64,000 bases of DNA. Source: Centroberyx gerrardi. Its lineage: Eukaryota > Chordata > Actinopteri > Beryciformes > Berycidae. The position numbers and the translations under genes are program-made. The notes under the pieces were generated by a model. The model saw nothing but the letters and a program-made list of their open reading frames with translations. It ran no database searches and was not told where the DNA came from. Below, in pieces: positions 45,898-57,134 of this stretch. Where the stretch lies: positions 15,953,812 to 16,017,811 of the forward strand of contig NC_136004.1 in assembly GCF_048128805.1 (NCBI RefSeq). The letters run 5' to 3'. Within the stretch, counting starts at the first letter, position 1, and the number at the start of each line of letters is the position of its first letter.

Positions 45898-46098
45898 TCT
45901 GTGCCTGTGTGAAAGTGAAGCAAAGTGACAGAAATATTGCCTGCATCATTAGTGAAATGTAACATGGAAAAAGTGAGTGTTGAAACTGCAACACTATGTC
46001 TGCACAGCAGTGGAGAATTTCCCTGGAGTGGGGAATGTATTAAAAAGATGAGGCAGCACTCTGGCTCAATCTCCGTTTCACACAATTGTCAAGCTTGG

Positions 46099-46104
<6 letters not shown>

Positions 46105-46152
<48 letters not shown>

Positions 46153-46190
46153 CACACACACACACACGCACACACACATGCACACAAGCA
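46105..46190. repeat. AC microsatellite
   Basis: About 40 AC units with GC interruptions, about 200 bp from the oppositely oriented GT tract. Confidence 0.96.
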
Positions 46191-47267
46191 CAGTAGCTGT
46201 CCAGTAAAAGGGTACAAGAGAAAACCGTTGCAACAGCAAAAGTTTCTTGGCAAACTCATCGCGGCTTGGTACAATCTCGCACATCGTCACATGCTCACAT
46301 ATTTCTCCCCTCCTCTCTCTCCATTCCTCAACCACCCTCTTCCCTCTCTCCTCCCCACCCCCTAGTCAGAAACTCTACCACCCTTCAAACAAACACACTT
46401 GAGTGCAGATCAAACACCGGCTCTCATGCCATGCCTCCTCCATGGCTTCGGCGATATTAACAAGGGTGCCAGTCAAACCGTAGCCAGACTGTAGCCAAGC
46501 AGTCTTGGCAAGGAAACGATGTTGCTGAAAGCAGAACTGAGTCCCCCCGTACGATGAAAATACAAGTCCAATGATTTTCAATTTTTAGTAGTAGCGATAG
46601 TATTTCTTCATTGATCCCATCCGGTAGTGTAGCGGTAATAACAACAAAAAACACATCACCATCCGCCCGATGGCCACGGCACACAATTGTTTTCTAAATG
46701 ACAGTTCCCACGAATGACCAAAACAATGTAGGATCAATCATCTGATCATAACATCAGGGGTGTGAGCCATTCAAAATGAATCTCAGCCACAGCAGCTCAT
46801 ACAGTTTCTATCAGCAGCAGATAGGCAAAGAAGACCCAAGTACTACATATAGGTTCCTTTGGCCAGCTCTGCTTTGTTTCAGTCCCCAGATACTATTGGA
46901 TTACTGCAGCAGATTGGAGACATAATGGAGAATCAATAGCGGGTTGCAGCGATGCAGAGGGTTGAGGACCGGACTGCTGGGCTTTCATGACCTTCACAAC
47001 CCCCAACTGTGAGATGTCAGATAAGCACAGATATCTGGATTTGGATGGATACAATCAAGAAGATGCATGGGGAGACAGCTTAGTTGGGCCTGCAGGGGAT
47101 CTGCTTCATCAACTTAACTGCACTGATCCTTCACTACGGCTCACAAACACTCTGAAAACTGAAGTCAGATAACACATTCTGATCATTAATACTGTTGTTT
47201 TTATTATTTTCTTTCATCAAAACTCATTTCAGGACCACAGTCGGCACGGCCAGATATACAGAAATAA

Positions 47268-47400
47268 TTGAATTGAATTGAAATTTTTTATTGACAATAT
47301 AAAAAATATATGACATATATACATAAATAATATATGCACAGCCTCACCAGAAGGCATCATATCTTTGTACAATATTTGTCAAAAGGATAAAACACAATAA
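47268..47400. repeat. Possible retroposon tail with ATTGA repeats
   Basis: AATTGAATTGAATTGAAA followed by an AT-rich run; such pentamer tails are common at fish LINE ends. Low certainty. Confidence 0.3.
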
Positions 47401-47906
47401 AGCCCAAGAGCTTATTTCCATTGTGGTCCTTTGGGTGTAGGTGTGTGTACTAATAAAGTACACAATAGGTCAACTGTCTCAAAACCATATGTAAGGCTAG
47501 AATTGTGTCAGCAGCCAGCCAAGGTTGTGGGGCACCGGTCCTTCTCCTGCTGACACCCTTGTGTAAACACTCTCTGTTCCCTGCTTGGTGTTGGTGCGAC
47601 GCTCCCCTAATTGGGCCCACTGACAGTGCGATTACACAATTGGCTCAGTTACCCCAGCCATGTAAAATAGTTGCTTCTGTGAAATTTGTCATGTTGACAT
47701 TATGAAACATCTAAGGTGTGGGCTCCCGTACCCAAGCCAGGCAGAACTGATCAGCCCTATAGACGGCGATAACCAAATCAAATGTAGTCCTCCCCCACCT
47801 CAAAACATTCTGATTTATCCCCTGGCTGTTGCGGATATTTCAAGAATGTCTGTGTATCGTTCACAGACAAACAGTGAGGCAGGCAGGCAGAGGAGTAGGA
47901 AGAGAT

Positions 47907-47937
47907 GGGGGGGGGGGGGGGGGGGGGGGGCGGGGGG
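47907..47937. repeat. G24 run and G6
   Basis: G24 at 47907-47930, C, then G6. A G-quadruplex-capable + strand. Confidence 0.95.
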
Positions 47938-49701
47938 ACAGAGGGACGAGGCTCGAAAAGAGACTGATGCTGTCTTTGTAAGGAGAGCTTCAGTCAGACT
48001 GAAATATCTGCACATCACTCTCTAAGATGTTTATTCCACCAAAGAGACAAAGAGACAAAAAGGCAGCACCTCCAACCCTCCTGAGGCACTAAACCAGCTT
48101 TTCATAAAACAAAATACACACACACACACACACACACACAAAGTAAACAGAATCCAAAATGCATCCAGTCAAAACACACACACACACACACACACATACA
48201 GGTTTTGCAAGCTTGCAAACACAGCCACCAACGCATACACGCACGCGTACATGTGCACACGCGCTCACACCCTCGCTGTTTCCTCTCTCTCTAAAGTTCC
48301 TTCGCCAAAAGGAGGCAGGTATTATTTTGGGTTGTTTTGGGTGAGTCCTGTTCCACATTTTGCTGCGTCCTCAAGAGATGTGTTTGTTTTCGTCGTCCCT
48401 CTGAGGGACGAGCTGTGCTGCAGCTTCAGAGTAGCCTCGTGCCTGTCTGCGTACACCGGGCCTTACACAGCACTGCAGAGCTGGCAGGGAGGAGGGGGGG
48501 GGGGTGCACAGAGCTAGGCTATATGTCTAAAGGACACAGTGATCTATGTCTTAACAACACAACGCTCTGAGGAGAAGCATGACATAGGCATAAAGAATGG
48601 GAGCTCTTGGGAATGAGGACGGCAACTGTCCCCGGCTGTCACACACAGTGCAGAGCGTACAGAGTGTGCCGAGCTCAAAGCGCAACATCTCCATAAATCT
48701 GAATACCTGTTTTAGTGGTTCGTGTGGATGGTCTCAAGTGCGACGGCGTGCATGTGTGAGATATACTGCTGGGCTGGGCAACTGGCTCCGCGCGTATTTG
48801 AACTCATCGTATGTGAGGACTGTATGTGACCTTTCGCCAAAGGCAAATGGAGATAGAGTGAGAGAGTAGGTGGGAGGGGAAGAGCGGGGCTGAGAACGCA
48901 GCTATAAGTCGTTTGCTTAATGACTACGCTACAGATAGCAATGACCTTTTACATGTGGCATGAAGACAGAGAACGGAAAAGATGAGGTAGACAGAGGCAG
49001 GGAAAGGGAGACAGAGACAGAGGAGGGAGACAGTGGGAGAAAGAGAATATCAACAAAAGGTGTGATGCCTTTAAATATTTAGTCGGCTTCTTCCCTTACG
49101 ATTTCTGCAACGTACAGCAACCATCACGCAACCCTTTTTCCTCTGCAGAACAGCCTGTGCAGAGAACAAATTCGATTCTGTAATAACGCAAAACAATACG
49201 TTTGTAGTAATAAAGCTTGTGCATGATCACAAGTAGATGTACAGAAACAGAGTGAAGATACGTTGTTTTCTAAGATGAAGAGACTAGAGAAAGAGAATAC
49301 CAGAGACCCAGAGGGAACAAGAGAAAGAGAGGCGTTAGAGAAGTCGGTCTGCGTGTTTGTTATTCAGAGAGTGTCCCTCTCTAGTTCCACTCTGCATGAG
49401 AAGCAGTGAGGAGCAGGTCGCCCTCTGTGTCCAGAGAGTCACATGATTCAACTGGGGGGAACGAGAGAGAGAGAGAAACACAGAGATGAGTATATAGAGA
49501 GAAAACAGAGACAATGGTCTCTAAAACAGGGAGGCAGGGAGAGACCTCCCTTACAGAAAGGAAGATATACTACAGCACAACCAGTGTCTCCACAGCAGAA
49601 GGGACAGGGAGGGCTTTGGCTTATTATATTCAACCAACTATGTCTACGCAAGCTAGGCTCCGCACCCAACATCACTGCCCACAGAAAACATGATCACATG
49701 A

Positions 49702-49708
49702 CAGAGAG

Positions 49709-49759
<51 letters not shown>
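49702..49759. repeat. GA microsatellite
   Basis: (GA)28-29 with one CG interruption. Confidence 0.95.
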
Positions 49760-49761
<2 letters not shown>

Positions 49762-50210
49762 TGCCCATCCCAGTCAAGCCCAGTTCAGCTTTACTCCGCC
49801 CTGCCCTGGAGTCCAAGGTCCCCTTGTTCTCCTTGGAGCCAGAAGGGTGACGGCCGGGATTATTAAATATGCATATCTCTGCGGACTGGCCTGGGCCATG
49901 TTTGTCAGTCTCAGAAGTGAACAAGCATGGGGGTCAGAGGTCAGAACCTTGAGAGAAGGGAGGGTAGCTGCTGAGCAAGAGAGAGAGAGAGAAAGAAAAA
50001 GCTGTTTGCTCTACAGACAGACATTTTCATCTTGCCCACTGTTTCAGTTTTTTTCTCTCTCCTCCCACTTGTTTGTCTTCATTCCCCCTCCCTCTGTTGC
50101 TGTCGAACGCTTTCATTCCCTGTCCTCTTTCCTTCCTCCTCTCTCGTTCTAACACCCTCGGGTCCCCACTGCGGGCCTCTCCAAGCCTTGTCCTTTCCAG
50201 GGCAGGAAAA

Positions 50211-50227
50211 GGGGGGGGGGGGGGGGG
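50211..50227. repeat. G17 homopolymer
   Basis: Pure G followed by an AACAAC-rich stretch. Confidence 0.95.
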
Positions 50228-53200
50228 TTGCTCAGCTGGGCCAAAACAACAACAAACAACAACAACAAACATCGTAACCTCCGGCCAATCCGAATTCCTG
50301 TGAGACTAATGTGTACTAACTAGTCCTGACGCCAACAACCGCCAACCAACCAATCCTTATCCAGAGGAGTCCCATCAGCAGCCAATCACAGTTGCCGGCC
50401 TCCTTTGGGACATTTTTCACCGTCTGAAAAGCCGTTGCCGACGTGCAGCGGGGCCAGGGAGGGGGGAAACTCCCCTTTGGAGGTCATTAAGATCACAGTG
50501 ATAAAACTGGGAAATTCTACATCTAGATTCAGCTGCTGTTACGTAACTAAAGGACATTTTTAACAGTCCCTGACATTGGCATTCGTTGACAACCTTCACC
50601 AGATGAACATATCTCTGTGCAAACAGCTGAATGTAAGAATTCAGACAGCGCAGCAGAAGGAAAAAGAGCTGTGAGTGACAATTACATGTCAGGTCACGTC
50701 ACTGAGTATTACATAAGGCGGCGCGAATGTGGATTGTTGTGTCGATGTGCGTCTTCAGTCTGAGTGATCAAGGGCTTTCTTCACGCTCAGCATGAGCACA
50801 CCAGAGAAGGCCAATCGTAATTACACTGCCATCACAGTCTATTTACAGGGAGGGCTCTATGGCCAGGCGACGCTGTGGGCAATGTTGTGGTCTGCTGAGG
50901 AAAGCCGAGCCTATAAACGTTTTTACAGTAATACTGGCTTATTTCAAGGATTTTAACAGTGGAGTATATTTATCAACCCGTGTCCTTATCTGATCTAGCC
51001 TTGTTTCGTCTAGACCACATCGAAACCAGTTTTCAAGTGCCTTTCAACCAAGGCCTATCGCTGTTTTTCTACAGAAAACACTAATTTTGCACATGCTTTT
51101 ACATTTTGAGACTACTTTAGGGCTAATGCATACATATATCACTTTACTGAAGCATATGAACACAGGATCGAGGGGTTGACTGAGTTCAGGAGATGATTTC
51201 CAACCCATTTCTTCCAACTGACATACAGTTTACGCACGTGCCCCTGGTATTTCTCTAGCTTTTATTTTCTAATTGATTTCATGGCCTCTGATGAGCAAAG
51301 ATAATGATACTGATAATAAAAGACATTTGATTATGAGGTCCTGACTGTGTCCTGGTTGCTATCTACAGTATACGCTGTATGGTATGTGCTGACATGAGAG
51401 CAGCCTGTCCAGTGAATGAACACAATGGAACAGATAACAGAGGCAGAGCAGACCATGCTGTGCTAAGGTAGAGGTGCAACACATCAGAACAGAGGTGTGC
51501 AGGCTAAACCTCATCAGGTCAGTAGAGTATGTGGGTCATATTGCCCGGCCCAAGGCAAAACCAGACCTCAGACCACAACCTCCAAGGCCAGAGAGGAACA
51601 ACAGGGCCCAACTGACCTAGCTAGGGTTTATGCCGCATCAACATTTCTCCAATTAATATTGTTGCCCACAGAAATGATTTGTAAACAGTGCTTCTGAACC
51701 CAGCATATACTGTAGAACTTCACGCTACTGTAAAAACAGGTTCAATCACAACAAACTGAAATAATTATCTCAAAGAAAGAAATCGTTGCAGTGGGATCCA
51801 AGTCCTCAGACGCCAACAAGACAGGTGCCACAGTTTTTTCTCACATATTCTTTTCAATCTGTACGGAAACAGCCTACAAATAATCATTAACCACGTTCTA
51901 CGCTGAAATGCCCTCCTCTGTCACTCATTCTGCTGCTTTACTGAAATCAAGCTCGTCTGAAGACAGCAGCAACTACAACGCTTGTTATCATAAATATTAC
52001 ATGAGCTGAGAAGGGAAACATGAAAAGTTTGACAAGGTGCTGATTAACCTGAGATGAGGAGCTTAGGGAAGCAAGAAAACAAACACTCTTTTTTTTATGC
52101 TTTCAACCCATAACAACTAGAACATAGCACATTAGCACTTGGACCTAGAACATAACAGTAGGGAGAGAGGAGCCTTGGAAAGAGGAATCAGAACAGCCGC
52201 GGCATGAAGGGAGGTCACATTGAACACACAAACATTACAAGGTGCCTGATTTCATTATCAAAACACAGTAAGGTACTTTTTATCAGAACATCTTGAAGCA
52301 ACCAGACCTAGCGTGGGTCCACACCCCGGAATCCGGACATTCACATCGGTCAATCAGTCAGAGAGAGAGAGAGAGAGTGGAGACCTACAGAGAACCGACT
52401 TGACTTGCGTAACTGTCTTAAATGAGACTCATACGGCTGTTACGGTCCTCTCACTGCATGGATCCCACAGTGCAGCACGAGCGCGGTGCACAGGCTGCTC
52501 TTTGACCCAAGATCACAAGATCGTACTAAAAAACCCTCCGGCTGTCGATTGCATGGCCACCTCTCCACACAAAGCCCGTACAGTAGGCTAAACATGAACA
52601 ACTCAGGAGGAAAATGACGCCCTAAGGTTGGATTAAAAAGGTGGCCCTCTGCTTACAAGCAGTGCCAGTCTCTAATGCTTATAGCCACAATCAATTTTCC
52701 AATTACTAATTTTAGAAACAATCTGATTGATTAAATCACACAGCAATAAAAGCCCAAGGAAGGAGAGGAGACAAAAACACGAGTCACAGAATGAATATGA
52801 TTTGCATTGACGAGGTGTGGGCTCTACAGTGCTATGGCACTTCTGTTGCTACTCAGATGGAAAATATTACATAATACACAGACGCTGCTCACTCTGGCGA
52901 GCACCATATCAGTGCAAGGACAGCAGACGGAACAGCGCTGGAGCTCAGGTATTATTCCCAAGGAGAGAGCAGGGGATTTGCATGGGCTGCTTTCCCTTTC
53001 AAACATCCTCTGCGGCAAGCTGACCAGCCTAGCTCCAGCCAGACCAACGCCACGGCCTCCCAGGCAAATCAGGAGGAAACAGGAAGTTCACAAGGAAACC
53101 ATGGGCTCATATTTCTCTGTAACACCTTGTCCTTGTCCCAAAGCCTGCCAGTCTGAGGCTCAGGCTTGTGTGATTATCCATTTTCTGCAATCATCTGGAC

Positions 53201-53315
53201 ATGACGCCTTGATCCAAACCAGTGAGTGGCGTCTATGATCAAACACTTTCAGAGCGATCACCAAAACACCAACAACAAGTTTTTTCTGAAGGATAACTTG
53301 CTTTATTAGACAGTT

Positions 53316-53393
53316 TGCAGGCCGGATTCAAACCCAGTACGTTGCGGATACATGGGATTCACGTTGGTCAACCGAGCCACCAGGACGCCCCGT
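53316..53393 (-). repeat. tRNA-like SINE head fragment
   Basis: On the minus strand GGTGGCTCGGTTGACCAACG resembles an A box region and GGGTTTGAATCCGGC a B box. It is too degenerate to fold as a tRNA gene and has no anticodon arm I can defend, so it is called a SINE fragment. Confidence 0.5.
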
Positions 53394-55209
53394 GACGAGA
53401 CGTTTTAACTGATACTGAAATAGGCTGAACTGGAAGAATACGCCATGGTGCTTCATGGGCAAATTCTCCCATCCTTGCCTGAATCTGCAAGTTCATCAGA
53501 AAGAGGAAATGAAAACAACAGAAACATGCAAGTCTCTCTCCCACATCAGTCACAAAACCACATCACAGCAGTTCCAATGTCACCAACGTCATCTGTTTCC
53601 TTCGTTATGACAAAGCACTTGTAGTAAATCTCTCTCTCTCTCTCAAGCTCAGACACACATACACAAACACAATTTTATCTATTAAAATTCAGTAGTTTCA
53701 GTAGATAAAACAATGATCGAATGTCAGATAAACACAATTACTCGCTGAGCCCAGCAGGTGAGCTGCCACTGAATGGTTACCAGTGAGTCCAGATCATTCC
53801 CTGGACACCACCCTTGTTGGGCTTCATCAAGCAGCTTTCAGCTCTCTACCTCACAGTCTCCCAGCACGGCATGTAAGATGACCATTTATCTCTTTTTCTC
53901 ATCGGTTCTGGTGAAGCTATTCCACAGCCGCAGCAGCCCAGTGATTCGCTTGGTGGAGGGATGGATCAGGATGGAGGGATAGAGGGAGAGCCTGGCTGCT
54001 GGCTGCCAGGAGCAGAAATGTAGCACTTTACTGTAAAGAACTGTGATGATGTGATAGGTGTGTTGAGGCTCAGGCCGGGAAATGCGAGGCTGGTCCAACG
54101 CAGCATCTAATAATGTAGATAATTGGGGGGATAATAGTCTGCGATACATGCTGTACCAAAGGGATACAACAGCTGTATGACTACACACATCTAGTCCGCA
54201 TAGCTTCTCAGTGTGGGTCAGGTGCACAGAGGCTTACTTATTAAGAAGTTATTGCCAGGTTTACAGCTGCAAGTGTTTTAAACAGCAGGTACAATATTAT
54301 AACCTCAAACAAAAATGTACTGAAGGTCAGATTTCCATTAGGAATTCTTTACACACGGAGCCAATGAATGATTTCCATTGTCTCACACTGTTCTAACACT
54401 GATATCAGACAGAAACGGTGTTACACAACACCTTCTTACATGCTTGCCTCATTTCCCATCATTTATGGACAGAATTTCACTGTTTCTCACCTTATTGCGT
54501 GTGAAACCACAAACACACTGAGTTGCAGACACCACAAACAAAACACTTCCTCTTCAGTTGGGCAATACCAGTTCCTTGTAGGTCAGTGGTAAGACTTGGT
54601 ATAGAAAGTAACCAACACAGTGATGTCCAGCAGCTGGTACCACTAAAGAGCCCTGCAGTCATCTTGGCGCAATACCAAAGTTGTACGAGCAGCCTATTCC
54701 ATAACAACAAGGACACAATTCATGTCAATTTAAAAGATGGAATTCAACGGTCCCCCTCTATTGATTTAAAACCCTGATTTCGATTATAGGCATGGCTTAA
54801 CATTTCAATTACATTCAAATATGAAAAAGTTGATATTTGCTGAGGCACAGCGGTATGTCCCTCGAGCAACTACTGTGGTGAAGACAGCTCACCTCCTATG
54901 CTCCCTACAATATTGCAGAACTGTTGAAGAGAGAGGAAGGCCTGATACAATTAATTTGTATTAATTTCACGGAGCGACACCTTTGTATCCAACCAGAGAC
55001 TGTGAGCAGACAACTTGATCCAAAACAATTTCAGCGCACACCTGCAGTTTTTCCACCTGTCACGACCAGAACTGGGAACTGTAAGCGGACACTTTCAAAC
55101 ATGATATGAAATATATATCTCATAACATGAAAACTCCCAACATAATTTTGCCGAGCACATCACATAAGCCAATTATTATAACAGCCTGTCAAACTCACAA
55201 TAATCTTAC

Positions 55210-55600
55210 CAGCTAATCGTCTTCTTTTCTGATGGTCGTGTAGAAATAAATGTGTTTCCCCAGAGCGGCTGCTGCAGTCCTTCCAGAAAGGCTTTTCCCC
55301 CCAGCAATCGATCCCCAGCAGATGAACGCGTCTCAGAAAAATGTACAGTGTGTATTTCCACCGTAGGCTGGGACTGTGCACTGCCGGAGAGACACGGTCC
55401 TCCTCCACTGAAAGCAATAGCCGTGTGTGTTTCTCTCGCTGCCCTGCCTCTTGACATACAAGCATGGCATTCAGTGCACCAACACGGCCTGGAGGGACAA
55501 TTTACTGGCGACTCACACACGCCGCCTGCAGGCCACAAGCGGCGCTGCACTGTGCTGTTTTTCATGCCTGAGCCACTGAACTGGGTAGTGCAATGGCTCC
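55210..55600 (-). promoter_or_regulatory. Candidate pip5k1b first exon and promoter region
   Basis: On the minus strand a strong donor (AGCTG|GTAAGATT) ends a roughly 300-400 nt CG-richer stretch in otherwise AT-rich DNA. It is in the correct orientation to splice toward the coding exon whose ATG starts right at its acceptor. No TATA box seen. The assignment is inference from position and the donor only. Confidence 0.25.
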
Positions 55601-55926
55601 CACTGGGGGCTATACAAAGGAATAAAAAGTTAGGTGTGTTTCACTGTTTCACTTCTAAAGGTTATTATAACTTTGATCATAGATTTCCCTCTCTCCACTG
55701 GTATCCCCTCCCCCAACTATAATATAAAGAGTTGTTTAATTGTTTTCTGAATCATTTGACAATAACACAAATCTTCTCAGACAGGGGATCCAAAGGACAA
55801 AAACTTATCAAATAGGCATAATGTGTATCTGTCTGTGGGTGTGGGGTCCTTGAGGTGAGAAAGTTTGGGCAGCCTCGGGACCGTTAGACATAATGGAAAA
55901 TAGCTTCATCTTGTGGTGGAGGTATA

Positions 55927-56444
55927 CACAGATGGGCAAAAATACATGAAAATATATCTAGTTACAAATTACAAATACATGCTCATTAAATGTATCAAAG
56001 TAAATTACAAATTCCTGGTGTCAAGAAATGTATTTAATTTAAAATATAATATTTTTTATTTCCAAAATGCAAAAATGCATTTGAGACACACTGACATTGT
56101 TTCAACAGTAACATTTTCTTCACCTACAAGCATCTCTGCCTGTTGGAGGATGGCAACAAAAAACAAAACCAAATAGTATGAAATCAAGTATGAGGGCAGG
56201 AAGCCTTACATAAAAACAAGTGCCTTGAAATCTGAATATTATAGAAGTCCTCATTTCATTTGGTCTGATATATTATAGAAAAGTAATTTGATTATTTTAA
56301 CACACAAAAATACCACAACCAAAAGTATCTTCATAAAAATGACATCGTATTTTTTTCACTGTAGTCAAATATAAATTACAAAATATACATATGTATTTAC
56401 ATATGTATTTCAAATACATTTAATTTAGATACCGCCCATCTCTG
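55927..56444. mobile_element. Non-autonomous hAT-like element (MITE), 518 bp
   Basis: It begins CACAGATGGGC and ends GCCCATCTCTG (10 of 11 bases paired as inverted repeat, with the CAG..CTG-type ends of hAT elements). It is flanked by GAGGTATA and GAGGTATG, a 7/8-matching 8-bp duplication. The interior is AT-rich with repeated ATACAT/ATGTAT words and no transposase. Confidence 0.7.
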
Positions 56445-56781
56445 GAGGTATGTACCAGAACATCCAAGGTTGTCTCATGAAGCATAACAGACACATTTGA
56501 TTTCACACATTTGTTACATGCTTATTGTAAAATCACTGCATTTACTAAAGTACTAAAGGCAATAGCGTAATAAAGGCAAAAGAAAACAGAGAAAAAGTGA
56601 GCGTTAAATCTAAAAAACAAATAAAAATAAATAAAACCTACTGTAAAGTACAACTATTAATCCTAACTACAAGCAATAAATACTACTATTCTCTGATTGT
56701 TAAATCAGGGACTTATGCCTTCTATGTTACAAAAGAAAAGTAAAGAGAGAGGTAAAGACGTTGCAGTGAGGCTGCTGCGGT

Positions 56782-57134
56782 TCATCTTCCATGGTCAGGC
56801 TGAGGAGGAGGGTTGTCATCATCCAGTCCAGGACCACCAGCAGCTTCTCTAAAAGCGTAAAATGACATCCCAGAATGAGTATCTTGTCTACAGTCACACA
56901 TATTGTGGCTATGCTGCTTATTCAATGTTCACAAACCTCTCTCCGTTTTCCCCAGCAGTTCTCACATCTCTTAGGGCTACAGTCTCAGCAGGTTCACTGA
57001 AAGAAGTTCATATTTAACATGAAGAAGTGTTGGTAATGTGATCTCACATAGTTTAATCTATCAGTGATGGAACTTAGTGAATAATTATGTATTTTACTTA
57101 CTCTGTTGGCTCTCTACTCTGCCTCTTGTTTCGC
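56782..57134 (-). CDS. Cytoplasmic-tail-like exons of the unrecognised gene
   Basis: Exons 57134-57102, 56996-56937 and 56848-56782 splice to one open frame, RNKRQSREPTDEPAETVALR through AGGPGLDDDNPPPQPDHGR-stop. The opening basic cluster looks like a stop-transfer signal, followed by an acidic and Pro-rich tail. The donors and acceptors are good (A|GTAAGT, TTCTTTCAG, GCTTTTAG). Confidence 0.5.

Larger units (their letters stand above)
42111..55209 (-). other. Upstream of pip5k1b coding start: probable 5' intron(s), no coding gene seen
   Basis: No family-like protein appears on either strand in 13 kb. The ORFs are mostly microsatellite translations. Possible pieces of pip5k1b 5' UTR are a 110-nt candidate exon at 42772-42878 (acceptor GTTGTCTTCCAG, GC-type donor AAG|GCAAGT) and a clean donor CTG|GTAAGA at 55210. 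Otherwise it holds CT, GT, GGAT and poly-G repeats and a SINE-like head near 53.3 kb. Confidence 0.5.

Noticed and set aside
47011..47170. Small + ORF (SDKHRYLDLDGYNQEDAWGD...)
   Set aside because: The composition looks protein-like, but there are no splice sites or homologues I can name, and it sits beside retroposon-tail-like DNA. Possibly a repeat fragment; not called as a gene.
53316..53393. tRNA gene on the minus strand
   Set aside because: It has A- and B-box-like words but no convincing acceptor stem or anticodon arm, so it is listed as a SINE fragment.
55252..55722. 156-codon + strand ORF
   Set aside because: No recognisable domain. It overlaps, antisense, a likely pip5k1b upstream exon or promoter region. 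CG-richer sequence has fewer stops by chance.
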